64,000 nucleotides of DNA from NCBI RefSeq assembly GCF_003149745.1, contig NZ_QGEG01000001.1:124001-188000 (forward strand), given 5' to 3'. The DNA is from Flagellimonas aquimarina (lineage in GTDB: Bacteria; Bacteroidota; Bacteroidia; Flavobacteriales; Flavobacteriaceae). Made by a program: the position numbers and the translations under genes. The notes beneath the pieces were generated by a model. The model was not told the DNA's origin. It made no database searches and was given only the letters and a program-made list of their open reading frames with translations. Of the stretch, positions 50,833-60,633 are shown piece by piece. Numbering within the stretch: the first letter of the stretch is position 1; every line of letters starts with the position of its first letter.

Positions 50833-52446
50833 CTGTCCGTCCCTTCTTGGGTCTGCCACTCCAATCCAATTGTCTTTCTCCTTTGCTACAGCATGCACTC
50901 CACCATAATACGGGTTTAAACCTTCTTGGGAAATTAAGCTTTCATCAGGAAATAGAAACCTTAAACCGTATTCTTGTATTACGTCATCAGCAATTAGAGA
51001 GGTGTCCTTTTTTTTCTCGAAATAGACCTTATTTCGGTTAACATGAATACGTGGAGTGTGAATTAAGTTTGCAATATCCTTTTTTTCAATCCATTTGGCT
51101 GTCAATTGGCCAACAGTTGATATAATTCTACTGCTTCCAGGACTACCAATGACCATCCTGTTTTCACCATTTTTTTGAACGATTGTTGGAGACATGGATG
51201 AGTAGGCCATTGCATTTGGCCTTAAGGCAAAGGGGTGTGCTGGCTCCCCAAATACAAAATCATCCATATAGGAGTTATATAGGAATCCTAGCTGGTCTGA
51301 TGCGGCCAAAGACCCAAAATAAGCATTTATACTTGCCGTGACCGAGATAACATTTTCTTGCGAATCAATCACGGAAAAATGCGTGGTTTCACCAGAATTA
51401 TTGCTAGAATTTCCATCACTATTTGGAAAATCCAGAGAGGCTGATAAAAGTTGTGTAGCGAATTGTTTTGATAATTTCACATCTACTATGCTATCATATT
51501 GGAGCAAGTCCGTAACTGGGTCAGTTCTTCTATCGTTCTGAGCCAAGTATAATGCTTTTACAAGGTCATCAGTTTTAATTTTATCATTCTTGGATTCTTC
51601 TTCCAATAATCTCAATATTAGCAAGGTTGTCCAACCCCCGCAAGGAGGGGGTTGTGAATAAACTGTATAATCACCATATTCAATTGACAAAGGAGTTAAC
51701 TCTTTTGGGTCCTGAAAATTCTTTAGATCTTTTAGACTGATCCATCCATTGTTGTTTTGCATATCTTCTGATATACTTTGGGCAATTTGACCCGAATAGA
51801 AGTCTTCCGCTCCGTATTCTGCGAGTCTTTCCAATGTTCCTGCCAAAATAGGTTGCTTTAAAATTTGCCCTTTTTTTGGAGCTGTATTTCCATTTATCAA
51901 AAACAAAGAGGTATGGTGTTTATTCCTTCGCAACTTGGCCTCATATTTTTCATAGACTTTCGCCCTAAATTCACCCACTTCGAATCCATTTTTGGCCAAT
52001 TCAATGGCAGGAGCTATCAACTCTTTCCATGTAACCTTACCACTACCATACTTTTTATGTAAGTAACCAAGCACTTTTACCGTTGATGGGATAGTACTTC
52101 TTCGATGATAGGTTAAAGTGTCCTCACTGGTCACCAAGGTATTTTGAGGTGAAAAAGTAGTTCCATTGATGGCTATGGGAGGCTGGTTTTTTAAGGAGAG
52201 TAATACCTGGGTTCCCCCGCCCAAACCAGACATTGCTGGCTCGGTCACACCTAGGGCAAAAGAAACAGCCACAGCAGCATCAACAGCATTTCCTCCCATC
52301 TTCATAATCTTTTCACCTGCCTGTGATGCTTCTGGGGTAGCTGATGTAACTACTCCCAAAAAAGTTTCTTTCTGATCATTACATGCTAGAAATGACATGA
52401 TAAGAAGAAAATATGTTATTGTATTTTTTCCAGTGATAAAGTCCAT
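50812..52446 (-). CDS. ggt: gamma-glutamyltransferase (lipoprotein form)
   Basis: 544 aa from ATG 52446, which puts a lipobox (LLIMSFLAC) first; a start 13 codons earlier is possible but would bury it. GGT cleaves the gamma-glutamyl bond of glutathione and related compounds in the periplasm. Signatures: GGNAVDAAVAVSFALGV, MSGLGGGTQVLL, and the autoprocessing site ETTHFSVID, whose Thr becomes the N-terminal nucleophile of the small subunit; later VIGSPGSSRI. The coding start overlaps the upstream aminotransferase by 31 bp, so the two are co-transcribed. Confidence 0.93.
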   Translation of the reverse strand: MDFITGKNTITYFLLIMSFLACNDQKETFLGVVTSATPEASQAGEKIMKMGGNAVDAAVAVSFALGVTEPAMSGLGGGTQVLLSLKNQPPIAINGTTFSPQNTLVTSEDTLTYHRRSTIPSTVKVLGYLHKKYGSGKVTWKELIAPAIELAKNGFEVGEFRAKVYEKYEAKLRRNKHHTSLFLINGNTAPKKGQILKQPILAGTLERLAEYGAEDFYSGQIAQSISEDMQNNNGWISLKDLKNFQDPKELTPLSIEYGDYTVYSQPPPCGGWTTLLILRLLEEESKNDKIKTDDLVKALYLAQNDRRTDPVTDLLQYDSIVDVKLSKQFATQLLSASLDFPNSDGNSSNNSGETTHFSVIDSQENVISVTASINAYFGSLAASDQLGFLYNSYMDDFVFGEPAHPFALRPNAMAYSSMSPTIVQKNGENRMVIGSPGSSRIISTVGQLTAKWIEKKDIANLIHTPRIHVNRNKVYFEKKKDTSLIADDVIQEYGLRFLFPDESLISQEGLNPYYGGVHAVAKEKDNWIGVADPRRDGQSIRVMN

Positions 52447-53702
52447 GTGATAAGTCGTTTTATTGCCAAGACTATTCTTGCACAATGGTTTTCAACAAAG
52501 CCTTTGTCAATATTAATCCCAGGGTTCTCCATGACGTACTGCAGTACTTTTTCTCCATCAAAATCAACATAAGAAAGACGTGCAGCAAAATGATCATGAG
52601 GATGTCCAAATGCCATCCCTGGTAAAAGTGCCACACCAGTTTCACTTAATAAGTGCGAACAAAAATCCTCACTGTTGGTAAGACCCCTAGAAATTAGATA
52701 AGGTCTCCATTTTTCAAAATTTGGATAAAGGTAAAACCCGCCTTCAGGCTTGGGCATTGAGATTCCTATTGTAGTTAGTTCATCATAAACATATAACCCA
52801 ACAGCTTTTAAAATTTTTCGGGTATGTTCTAGATATAACCTTAAAGATTCATCTTCTTTATAAGCCTCGACCGCTGCATATTGTATGGGAGCACTAACGG
52901 AGGTAAAAGTCTCACTTGCCACAATGGCCATTGCTTCCTGCAGGTATTTCAGTTGCGGAGGGAAAACAAAAACACCAAAACGCCATCCGCCCGCACCAGC
53001 CCATTTACTAAGACCAGTGCTTATTATTGTCCTTTCTGGATAGTGCTTGGCAATGGTCTGATGCTGTCCTTCATGATGCACCTCACCATATATTTCATCC
53101 GCTACTACAATGATTTGTTTTTTTCTTAACACTTCTGCCAAAGCTTGCAATTCTTCATCAGAATAAGTGTTGCCGAGCGGGTTGGATGGATAGTTTAGTA
53201 TTATTGCTCTTTTTTGATCGGGATTTTTCTTGCAATGCTCTTCTAGAACCTTTGCATTTAGTTTCCATCCGTTCTCTTTTTTGGTGGGCAGCCATACGAC
53301 CTTGTGCCCGGTAAGTATCGCTTGAGGTTCATATGAGACCCAACTTGGAGCGGGCAATAACAATTCGTCAAACGCACAAGATACTTGAAAGTTATATATC
53401 AGTTCTTTTGACCCAGGACCAATGAATACCTCTTCAGCTCTGACTGGCAAACCATAATGCCTTCTGAAAAAAGAACCAATCTCTTCCCGTAAGGACTTTA
53501 GACCCTGAACAGGTAGATAATCCTTTTGATGCGCATTTTTTTTCAAAGCTTCAACCACCTTGTTCGGAACCGGAAAAGGTGATTGTCCAAATCCTAACCG
53601 GAATACCTCCTTGCCTTCTGAAATTAGTTTTGCGGACAGTTCATTAATCACCAAAGTGGCAGAGGGCTTTACTTTTGCCATTGTCGGATTTAAACCAATC
53701 AT
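52416..53702 (-). CDS. class I/II PLP aminotransferase
   Basis: 428 aa from ATG 53702. The opening NPTMAKVKPSATLVINELS is typical of aspartate/aromatic-type aminotransferases. RLGFGQSPFPVPN, the ILNYPSNPLGNTYS loop, VVADEIYGEVHHEG and the PLP Lys in TGLSKWAGAGGWRFG are present. The substrate is uncertain (aspartate, aromatic or related amino acids). It overlaps the ggt start by 31 bp, an arrangement suggesting joint control with ggt in amino-acid salvage. Confidence 0.9.
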   Translation of the reverse strand: MIGLNPTMAKVKPSATLVINELSAKLISEGKEVFRLGFGQSPFPVPNKVVEALKKNAHQKDYLPVQGLKSLREEIGSFFRRHYGLPVRAEEVFIGPGSKELIYNFQVSCAFDELLLPAPSWVSYEPQAILTGHKVVWLPTKKENGWKLNAKVLEEHCKKNPDQKRAIILNYPSNPLGNTYSDEELQALAEVLRKKQIIVVADEIYGEVHHEGQHQTIAKHYPERTIISTGLSKWAGAGGWRFGVFVFPPQLKYLQEAMAIVASETFTSVSAPIQYAAVEAYKEDESLRLYLEHTRKILKAVGLYVYDELTTIGISMPKPEGGFYLYPNFEKWRPYLISRGLTNSEDFCSHLLSETGVALLPGMAFGHPHDHFAARLSYVDFDGEKVLQYVMENPGINIDKGFVENHCARIVLAIKRLITWTLSLEKIQ

Positions 53703-53708
53703 AACCAA

Positions 53709-54208
53709 ACTTTATAAATTCATTTATATATTGAAATTAATTCAAACTTTTCAGTATTAATACCTGCCAATTTTTTTTAATTATCCATACCAATTTTCAC
53801 TCCCGGCATAAATCATAATCGGTGGCTTTCAATTCTTAAAATAGAAGCATCAAGTTCTATGCTTGCAATACTTTTGCAGTTCAGATTTTTGTGTGAATCT
53901 TTATGTATTTGTTAAAAAAATAATCGGTATTGTAAAACCAATGTTTTTTGAGACCATATACAACAAGGCTTGCTGTAAATCATCTCACCTATTTTGAACC
54001 TTCCAAACGTTCACCGAAAGGTCAACATTAGAGGCTTTTGTTAGCAAAAAATGTCCCCAGATTCGTGACCTAGTGAGTTTATACAAAAAACTAAAATCAC
54101 ACTTAATGATTGGTCAAATGAGTGCAAATCGATTCAATAGATATTGTTTTCAGAAAATTTTTAAGTCAGTTTTTAAACTTTGTTGTACTAATGTTGTACC
54201 TAAACTAA
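53709..54208. other. non-coding stretch upstream of the tRNA
   Basis: 500 bp with no convincing gene in any frame. It contains GTTAGCAAAA at about 54040, the same decamer as at the left of the 57.2 kb cassette, and otherwise A/T-rich sequence. A 73-aa frame running from 54073 into the tRNA is spurious. No integrase or att site could be proven. Confidence 0.5.
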
Positions 54209-54237
54209 AAAGAGCCGAGATAAAATCTCGGCTCTTT
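54209..54237 (-). terminator. rho-independent terminator after tRNA-Leu
   Basis: Thirteen-bp perfect stem (54209-54221 with 54225-54237) and 3-nt loop. On the minus strand it is followed by a T-rich run, 9 bp past the tRNA 3' end. Confidence 0.85.
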
Positions 54238-54245
54238 CCTTACTG

Positions 54246-54327
54246 TGCGGGCGGAGAGACTCGAACTCTCACACCTCGCGGCACTAGATCCTAAGTCTAG
54301 CGTGTCTACCAATTCCACCACGCCCGC
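54246..54327 (-). tRNA. tRNA-Leu (anticodon UAG)
   Basis: Read on the minus strand, the acceptor GCGGGCG pairs with CGCCCGC, discriminator A. The D-arm has TGGTAGACA, and the anticodon loop CTTAGGA gives anticodon UAG (Leu, CUN codons). A class II long variable arm and GTTCGAGTC T-loop are present. CCA is not encoded. Length is 82 nt. Confidence 0.95.
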
Positions 54328-54423
54328 AAAAGGAGTGCAAATATAATTCAATTTTCGGATTTGCAAATACACTCTTTTTAAAAACTTGTTTTTTGTACTT
54401 TTAGCGTCCTTTTAAAACTTTAC

Positions 54424-55812
54424 ATGGAACAAATTAAAGACTACATCACAACTCATAAAGATCGATTTATTTCTGAACTGGTCGAATTGCTTAAAATACC
54501 ATCAATTAGTGCGGACACTGCTTTTTCACAAGACGTTTTGGAAACCGCTAAAATTGTTGAAAAATCCCTTAAAGATGCAGGGTGCGACAAAACAGAAATC
54601 TGCGAAACCAAGGGATATCCCGTTGTTTACGGAGAAAAAATAATAGATCCTAACCTGCCTACCATACTCGTTTACGGACATTATGATGTTCAACCGCCAG
54701 ATCCTATGGAACTATGGACTTCCCCTCCTTTTGAGCCAGTTATAAAAAAAACCGATTTACATCCCGAAGGAGCAATTTTTGCCAGGGGAGCATGCGATGA
54801 CAAAGGGCAAATGTACATGCACGTCAAGGCTATCGAATTTATGATTAAAAATGATGTCTTGCCTTGCAATGTAAAACTAATGATTGAAGGTGAAGAAGAA
54901 GTTGGGAGCGATAGTTTGGCAGATTTTCTCACTGAACACAAAGAAAAACTAGCAAATGATATTATTCTAATTTCTGATACTGGAATGATAGCAAACGATG
55001 TGCCTTCAATAACAACGGGATTACGAGGATTAAGCTATGTAGAAGTTGAAGTTACTGGACCAAATCGTGATTTACATTCTGGAATTTATGGTGGAGCCGT
55101 ACCTAATCCCATCAACGTTTTGAACAAAATGATAGCCTCACTCCATGATGAGAACAATCATATAACCATTCCGGGATTTTATGATAAAGTGGAAGAAGTC
55201 TCAGATGCGGAACGGAAAGAGATGGCAAAAGCACCATTTAATTTGGATGATTATAAAAAGGCTCTGGATATAGGAGATGTCCAAGGTGAAAAAGGATTTA
55301 CAACTTCCGAAAGATATTCTATTCGTCCAACTTTAGACGTTAATGGGATTTGGGGCGGTTATACTGGCGAGGGAGCAAAAACTGTTATTGCCAGCAAAGC
55401 ATATGCAAAAATATCCATGCGTTTGGTGCCTGATCAAGACCCAGATGAAATCACACAGTTGTTCACTGAACATTTCAAAGCCATTGCCCCAAAAAGTGTG
55501 AAGGTCAAAGTCACTCCCCATCACGGAGGGCTTCCATACGTTACCAATATGGATAGTCTAGGCTATAAAGCTGCAGCTAAAGCTTACGAAACCACTTTTG
55601 GAAAAACACCGGTACCGGAACGCACAGGTGGAAGTATTCCCATTGTTGCCCTTTTTGAACAAGTTCTGGAAAGTAAGACCATTTTAATGGGTTTTGGACT
55701 GGATAGCGACGCCATTCACTCTCCAAATGAACACTTTGGAGTTTGGAATTATTTAAAAGGGATTGAGACCATCCCATATTTTTATAAGTACTACTCTGAG
55801 CTTGCCAAATAA
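54424..55812 (+). CDS. M20-family dipeptidase
   Basis: 462 aa zinc metallopeptidase. YGHYDVQPPDPMELW (metal His/catalytic Asp), ARGACDDKGQ (bridging Asp), IEGEEEVGSDS (general base Glu and metal Glu), ISDTGMIAN (metal Asp) and the late DAIHSPNEHFG (metal His) are all in place. The lid domain begins near residue 200 (SYVEVEVTGPNRDLHSG). No signal peptide, so it is cytoplasmic. It probably hydrolyses dipeptides. It is a single gene about 100 bp from the divergent tRNA. Confidence 0.94.
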   Translation: MEQIKDYITTHKDRFISELVELLKIPSISADTAFSQDVLETAKIVEKSLKDAGCDKTEICETKGYPVVYGEKIIDPNLPTILVYGHYDVQPPDPMELWTSPPFEPVIKKTDLHPEGAIFARGACDDKGQMYMHVKAIEFMIKNDVLPCNVKLMIEGEEEVGSDSLADFLTEHKEKLANDIILISDTGMIANDVPSITTGLRGLSYVEVEVTGPNRDLHSGIYGGAVPNPINVLNKMIASLHDENNHITIPGFYDKVEEVSDAERKEMAKAPFNLDDYKKALDIGDVQGEKGFTTSERYSIRPTLDVNGIWGGYTGEGAKTVIASKAYAKISMRLVPDQDPDEITQLFTEHFKAIAPKSVKVKVTPHHGGLPYVTNMDSLGYKAAAKAYETTFGKTPVPERTGGSIPIVALFEQVLESKTILMGFGLDSDAIHSPNEHFGVWNYLKGIETIPYFYKYYSELAK

Positions 55813-55901
55813 AAGTTAAAGCACTGAAATTATGTATTTTGTTGTAACAAATACATGGAATTTGCGTTCTAATAGTCAATCAGAATCAAACGAACACTAT
55901 C

Positions 55902-57002
55902 ATGTTACAACGCTTTTTTATTTTCTGCTCGGGAGCGGACACCCAAATTTTAGAGACTTGTTCCAACGGGGAACGCAATAAATATGCTGGTATTGGCGCC
56001 ACCGTTTTCTTTACCGCCGTAATGGCCTTTATTGCTTGTGGATATGCCCTTTATACCGTTTTTGACAATGTATTTACTTCGATTTTCTTCGGATTGATTT
56101 GGGGCCTGTTGATTTTTAATTTGGACCGCTACATTGTTTCCACCATAAAGAAACGAGACAATTTTAAGAGTGAACTTATGCAGGCGGCACCAAGAATTGT
56201 TCTAGCCATTATCATCGCCATAGTCATTTCTAAACCTCTTGAAATGAAGATTTTTGAAAAGGAAATCAATCAGGTACTTTTAGAAGAAAAAAATGCCATG
56301 ACCTTGGCCAATCAAGAGCAAATAGCTTTACAGTACAATCCTAAAATTGAAAACCTAAATCAAGAAATAACAAAGTTAAAGAACGAGGTCGCCAGCAAAG
56401 AAGCTGAGACCAATGCACTTTATGATACCTATATTTCTGAGGCAGAAGGTACGGCAGGCACTGGCCTTTTGGGCAAAGGTCCTGTCTACAAAGAAAAACG
56501 TGAAAAGCATGATGCTTATTTGGCTGAACTAAGCCAATTAAAAGAGGGGAACGCCCAAAAAATAAATGCAATTGAAGCTCAAATTGCAGCTTTAGGAAAC
56601 GATTATACTACAGCAGTAACGAATTCGCAGCCCATCATTGATGGTTTTGATGGTCTCATGGCTCGCATCAATGCATTGGGCAAACTGCCATGGTTGCCTT
56701 CATTTTTTATTTTTCTGCTGTTTCTGGCCATAGAAACGGCACCTATCATCGCCAAACTTTTGGCGCCAAAAGGTGAATATGATTATAAGTTTGAGGAGCA
56801 AGAAAGTGTAGTCGCCACCTGGGTAACTCAAAAAGTAACCCAACGTAAACTGTTGTTTTCTACTGATGGCGAACTCAATCAGAAGATTTATGAAGACATC
56901 AAAAATGAAGAAGAGCTGTATCGATACAAAAAAGAGAAGGCCCAAGAACTGCTTAAGTTACAAGCAGACTCATTTCATAAGGTACAGATAAAGGGGCTAT
57001 AG
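55902..57002 (+). CDS. DUF4407 membrane protein
   Basis: 366 aa. Residues ~25-75 hold two spans (YAGIGATVFFTAVMAFIACGYAL), followed by a third near residues 88-108 (IVLAIIIAIVISKPLEMKIF). A long coiled coil occupies 120-225, and a fourth span lies at WLPSFFIFLLFLAIETAPII. The order and the NLDRYIVSTIKK and ISKPLEMKIFEKEI motifs are diagnostic of DUF4407. Function is unknown. Confidence 0.85.
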   Translation: MLQRFFIFCSGADTQILETCSNGERNKYAGIGATVFFTAVMAFIACGYALYTVFDNVFTSIFFGLIWGLLIFNLDRYIVSTIKKRDNFKSELMQAAPRIVLAIIIAIVISKPLEMKIFEKEINQVLLEEKNAMTLANQEQIALQYNPKIENLNQEITKLKNEVASKEAETNALYDTYISEAEGTAGTGLLGKGPVYKEKREKHDAYLAELSQLKEGNAQKINAIEAQIAALGNDYTTAVTNSQPIIDGFDGLMARINALGKLPWLPSFFIFLLFLAIETAPIIAKLLAPKGEYDYKFEEQESVVATWVTQKVTQRKLLFSTDGELNQKIYEDIKNEEELYRYKKEKAQELLKLQADSFHKVQIKGL

Positions 57003-57165
57003 CTGGCTTTGAAGTTGAGCAGTTTTAACAGAAAACCATAAGCTCCTTCCCAATTTGTTAATGCATGACTTTCATTCATCAATTAGTCGTTGAATCTTAG
57101 CTTAAAAATCCCGAACTTCACTTATCGATGGATATAAATCATTAAAACCGATTCATATCCTTTTA

Positions 57166-57175
57166 GTTAGCAAAA
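57166..57175. repeat. left inverted repeat GTTAGCAAAA
   Basis: GTTAGCAAAA lies 17 bp before the hypothetical gene at 57193. Its exact inverse TTTTGCTAAC lies at 58061-58070 just after that gene, so a 10-bp perfect inverted repeat brackets a single ORF. Confidence 0.6.
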
Positions 57176-57192
57176 ATTACCCAACAAAATCG

Positions 57193-58059
57193 ATGAAAAA
57201 AATTATACTTTTCTTACTGATAACATTTTCTTATCTTAATTCATACTCTCAAAGACGACTTGTTTCTTGGAGTCAATCAAATATTGAGAACTACACAAAA
57301 GAAATGTATGATAAAGCTCAAAAGCTTTCATCAACTGAACTTCTTTCAAAAAACATAAGCGATAAAAGTTGGAGTGCTATTTTCTTGACTTTAAACGCTT
57401 CGGTAAATAATTACGCAAAGGACACTATTTATTTAAAAAAACTTGCTAATCAAATAACTAATGTAACAGAGACAAAATTAGAAGGAACAAGTAGATTAAT
57501 TATTTGGGATAGAATCATTAGCGGAGATATTATTTTCGAAGGTAAAGGCTTGGTAATTGACAATGACCTATTCAAGGTTGGAGGAAGAGCAAATCAACTT
57601 CTTCAGAACTTAACAAAAAAAAACTTTGGTTATGTAAGTATTAACACCACTGAAAAAGAACTTGAAAACCTTAAAAATAAGTGGTTAGATTACTTTCTAA
57701 ATAAATCAGTAGAGGAATATAAATCTACTGAATTTCAAAATGCTAAAATTTCTGAAATAAGCAGCTTAAATGCTGTTGAAGCCTTAATTATTTCATTGCA
57801 GGATAATTCAGCAAAAAGACTAATCACAAAAAACTGTTTAAAGAATGTCTATAAGCTGGACAAAATGCCAAAAGATAAAAGCTCATCAGCAAATTACTGT
57901 AATCCTGATACATACACTTTTGGATATTTAGGTATGCTATTTGGGAATGAAAAAATTGATGAAACAAAAGATTCAAAATGGTGGTTGAGTTTTTGGACTA
58001 AAAACAAAGATGGATTGACTTGGAATAAGGATTTAGGAATTTACGAAGTCCAGAAATAA
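57193..58059 (+). CDS. secreted hypothetical protein in a cassette-like setting
   Basis: 288 aa. A signal peptide (FLLITFSYLNSYSQ) is followed by SQSNIENYTKEMYDKAQKL and further mainly helical sequence. No recognised domain. The gene is visibly more A/T-rich than its neighbours. Inverted repeats bracket it (57166 and 58061), and the latter begins a long conserved-looking element. This suggests a mobile or exchangeable gene. Its role is unknown. Confidence 0.6.
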   Translation: MKKIILFLLITFSYLNSYSQRRLVSWSQSNIENYTKEMYDKAQKLSSTELLSKNISDKSWSAIFLTLNASVNNYAKDTIYLKKLANQITNVTETKLEGTSRLIIWDRIISGDIIFEGKGLVIDNDLFKVGGRANQLLQNLTKKNFGYVSINTTEKELENLKNKWLDYFLNKSVEEYKSTEFQNAKISEISSLNAVEALIISLQDNSAKRLITKNCLKNVYKLDKMPKDKSSSANYCNPDTYTFGYLGMLFGNEKIDETKDSKWWLSFWTKNKDGLTWNKDLGIYEVQK

Positions 58060-58060
58060 C

Positions 58061-58192
58061 TTTTGCTAACAATGTATAAACGCAATTACGGCGGATTCGA
58101 CTACGTCTGAATCCACTCGGAATTGCTAAAGTCTGTGTCAAACCGAAAATAATCGCTAATTTAACCCATAACTGACGCTTATACTAGACGAT
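58061..58192. repeat. right repeat module with partial hairpin (attC-like)
   Basis: It starts TTTTGCTAAC, inverse of 57166-57175. Next comes a segment containing GGATTCGAC and GTCTGAATCC, which fold into an imperfect hairpin with one bulged T, as in recombination-type folded sites. Similar GCTAACA...GACG(C/T)TTATA elements recur between unrelated genes in many Bacteroidota, from memory; this needs a database check. Confidence 0.45.
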
Positions 58193-58293
58193 AAGTGCAA
58201 TCCCTTCCAATTTGCCATTTGGTGTCAACCCACCTTCCCTTTCCTAGACACTTGGACCTTGCTCAGTACAGGCAAGCTCAGGGTGACAAAAAA

Positions 58294-59163
58294 TTAAATA
58301 TTAATCTTGGAGTAGGCTTTTAAAGCCACCTTAAGACTGTCTTTCCAATGAGGAATCTCCAATCCAAAAGTGTTTTTGATCTTGGACTTGTCCAGAACAC
58401 TAAATTTTGGACGTTCGGCAGGCATAGGATACTCTGTAGAAAGAATTGGTTTTAAATCGATGTCGATTTTATAGTCATCAAAAATAGCCTTGGCAAAATC
58501 GTACCAACTTGCCACACCTTCGTTGCTATAATTGTAAACTCCATATTCTATACTGTGCGCTTTTATAATATGAAGAACCACATTGGCTAAATCCAGTGCA
58601 TAGGTTGGAGTACCTACCTGATCATAGACCACGGAAAGTTCATCTCTTTCGGCTCCTAACTTTAGCATGGTCTTCATAAAATTGTGTCCAAATTCTGAAT
58701 ACAGCCAAGAAGTCCTAATTATAAAGTGCTCTTCTAAATTGTTTATAATAGCACGTTCACCCTTGTATTTGGTATCACCGTAAAACCCTATTGGTCTTGC
58801 AATATCTTCCTCTAAATATGGTGTGTTCAAAAATCCATCAAAAACAAAATCCGTAGAAATATGAATTAAAACAGTTTTACTTTCATTACAGTTCATGGCC
58901 AAATTTCTTGCTCCGGTCACATTCACCTTGTACGCCAAATCGTTCTCGGCCTCCGCTTTATCCACATTTGTAAATGCTGCACAATTAATACAATACGCAT
59001 AGTCTGAAGAGACAAGTTCTGTTCGTACCTCATCAAAATCCGTAATATCCAGTTCTGACGAAGATTTGAACACAAAATCCAAATCTTTTGCATGTCCACC
59101 AGAAACAAGCGATTTAAAGGTACTTCCTAATTGTCCAGATGCTCCTGTAACCAATATTTTCAT
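58294..59163 (-). CDS. rfbD: dTDP-4-dehydrorhamnose reductase
   Basis: 289 aa, the NADPH-dependent last step to dTDP-L-rhamnose. VTGASGQLGSTF (Rossmann), the NCAAFTNVDKAE motif and YGDTKYKGE (catalytic Tyr/Lys) are present, and ISTDFVFDG carries the Ser/Thr of the triad. It is last in the rfbBACD operon, followed by a repeat-like hairpin. Rhamnose goes to O-antigen or exopolysaccharide. Confidence 0.94.
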   Translation of the reverse strand: MKILVTGASGQLGSTFKSLVSGGHAKDLDFVFKSSSELDITDFDEVRTELVSSDYAYCINCAAFTNVDKAEAENDLAYKVNVTGARNLAMNCNESKTVLIHISTDFVFDGFLNTPYLEEDIARPIGFYGDTKYKGERAIINNLEEHFIIRTSWLYSEFGHNFMKTMLKLGAERDELSVVYDQVGTPTYALDLANVVLHIIKAHSIEYGVYNYSNEGVASWYDFAKAIFDDYKIDIDLKPILSTEYPMPAERPKFSVLDKSKIKNTFGLEIPHWKDSLKVALKAYSKINI

Positions 59164-59178
59164 AGTATGCGTGTAAAA

Positions 59179-59727
59179 TTAATGGGGAACTGCTTCTTTA
59201 AAAACAGGTAAAAATTTATCTTTTTCAGAAATAATCAAATCATCGCTTGCCAAAACCCAGTCAATATTGAATGTTGGATCATTATAGATTATCCCTCCTT
59301 CTGATGCTGCATTGTAAAAGTTATCACACTTATAGGAAAACTTAGCAGTATCACTTAAAGTTACAAAACCATGGGCACATCCTCTTGGGACATACATTTG
59401 TTTTTTATTCTTAGATGAAAGTAAGGTGCTTACCACTTTACCAAAGGTTTTGGAGTTGGGCCTTATATCAACGGCAACATCCAATACCTCACCATCCAAA
59501 ACCCGAACCAATTTAGCCTGGGCGTGCTCCCCTTTTTGAAAATGAAGCCCCCTGAGCACTCCTTTTGATGAAAAGGATTCATTGTCCTGCACAAAAAACG
59601 GTTTCGCCCCGGTTAATCTCTCAAATTTTTCTTGGTTGTAGCTTTCAAAAAAATACCCCCTTTTGTCTTCGAACACTTTAGGCTCAATAATAAAACAACC
59701 GTCTATTTCTGTTTTATGAACTTCCAT
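59179..59727 (-). CDS. rfbC: dTDP-4-dehydrorhamnose 3,5-epimerase
   Basis: 182 aa, normal RmlC length, a cupin. FVQDNESFSSKGVLRGLHFQ (with the catalytic His of GLHFQ) and KLVRVLDGEVLDVAVDIR are hallmark motifs, and YVPRGCAHGFVTLSD follows. It performs the double epimerisation before reduction by RfbD. It lies 15 bp before rfbD. Confidence 0.95.
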   Translation of the reverse strand: MEVHKTEIDGCFIIEPKVFEDKRGYFFESYNQEKFERLTGAKPFFVQDNESFSSKGVLRGLHFQKGEHAQAKLVRVLDGEVLDVAVDIRPNSKTFGKVVSTLLSSKNKKQMYVPRGCAHGFVTLSDTAKFSYKCDNFYNAASEGGIIYNDPTFNIDWVLASDDLIISEKDKFLPVFKEAVPH

Positions 59728-59730
59728 ACG

Positions 59731-60591
59731 CTATGTTAAAGCTTCTAATAATCGTTTGCTATAACCACTCTTTAAGAAAGGTTCTGTCAATTTTTTAAAT
59801 TGACTTTTGGTAATGAACCCCATTTTATAAGCCGAGGATTCAATTGCACCAATTTTAAGACCTTGTCTTTCTTCTATTACTTGAACAAATTGTGAAGCTT
59901 GCATCAATGATTGAAAAGTTCCCGTATCTAACCAGGCTGTTCCCCTATCCATAATACTCACTTTGAGCTTGCCTCTTTTTAAGTATTCTTGGTTAATGTC
60001 CGTTATCTCTAACTCTCCTCTCTTACTTGGTTGAATATTTTTTGCAATCTCTACAACGTCATTATCATAAAAATAAATCCCCGGGACCGCGTAATTGGAT
60101 TTTGGGTTTGTTGGTTTTTCTTCAATCGAAATCACTTTACCTTCTTCATCAAATTCAACTACCCCATAACGTTCTGGGTCGGTGACATGATATGCATAAA
60201 TAATACCTCCGTCTGGATCATTGTTAGATTGCAACAAAGTTTCCAGTCCCGTTCCATAGAAAATATTATCACCTAGTATCAGGGCAACTTTATCGTCTCC
60301 TATAAATTCTTCACCTATTATAAAGGCTTCCGCCAACCCATTTGGGTGTTCTTGTACTGCATATTCAAACTTGCACCCATACTTTCTACCATCTCCCAAT
60401 AGTCTTTGAAACATGGGTAAATCGTGTGGGGTTGATATAATCAATATTTCCCAGATTCCAGATTCAATCAAAGTGGAAAGTGGGTAATAAATCATGGGTT
60501 TGTCATACACAGGCATCAGTTGTTTGCTGACCGCGAGTGTAATGGGGTGCAGTCTAGTTCCTGAGCCTCCTGCTAAAATTATTCCTTTCAT
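59731..60591 (-). CDS. rfbA: glucose-1-phosphate thymidylyltransferase
   Basis: 286 aa. [13 protein letters not shown] is the nucleotide-binding loop, [17 protein letters not shown] follows, and LGDNIFYG contributes metal-binding Asp; [14 protein letters not shown] is the sugar-phosphate region. It makes dTDP-glucose, the first step. It lies 3 bp before rfbC. Confidence 0.96.
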   Translation of the reverse strand: MKGIILAGGSGTRLHPITLAVSKQLMPVYDKPMIYYPLSTLIESGIWEILIISTPHDLPMFQRLLGDGRKYGCKFEYAVQEHPNGLAEAFIIGEEFIGDDKVALILGDNIFYGTGLETLLQSNNDPDGGIIYAYHVTDPERYGVVEFDEEGKVISIEEKPTNPKSNYAVPGIYFYDNDVVEIAKNIQPSKRGELEITDINQEYLKRGKLKVSIMDRGTAWLDTGTFQSLMQASQFVQVIEERQGLKIGAIESSAYKMGFITKSQFKKLTEPFLKSGYSKRLLEALT

Positions 60592-60633
60592 CTTTTTTGG
60601 TTTAAAACCTATTCTAGATAATGCCTAAGATAA

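Noticed and set aside
53709..54240. Integration site of a mobile element next to tRNA-Leu
   Set aside because: No integrase, no duplicated tRNA 3' end and no element boundary is visible in the window.
54073..54294. A 73-aa open frame ending GETRTLTPRGTRS across the tRNA
   Set aside because: It runs antisense through tRNA-Leu and its terminator; this is a well-known false protein pattern made by tRNA sequence.
58258..58276. CTTGC...GCAAG hairpin after rfbD as a terminator
   Set aside because: Stem of only five base pairs and no T-run on the minus strand; more like a short dispersed repeat than a terminator.
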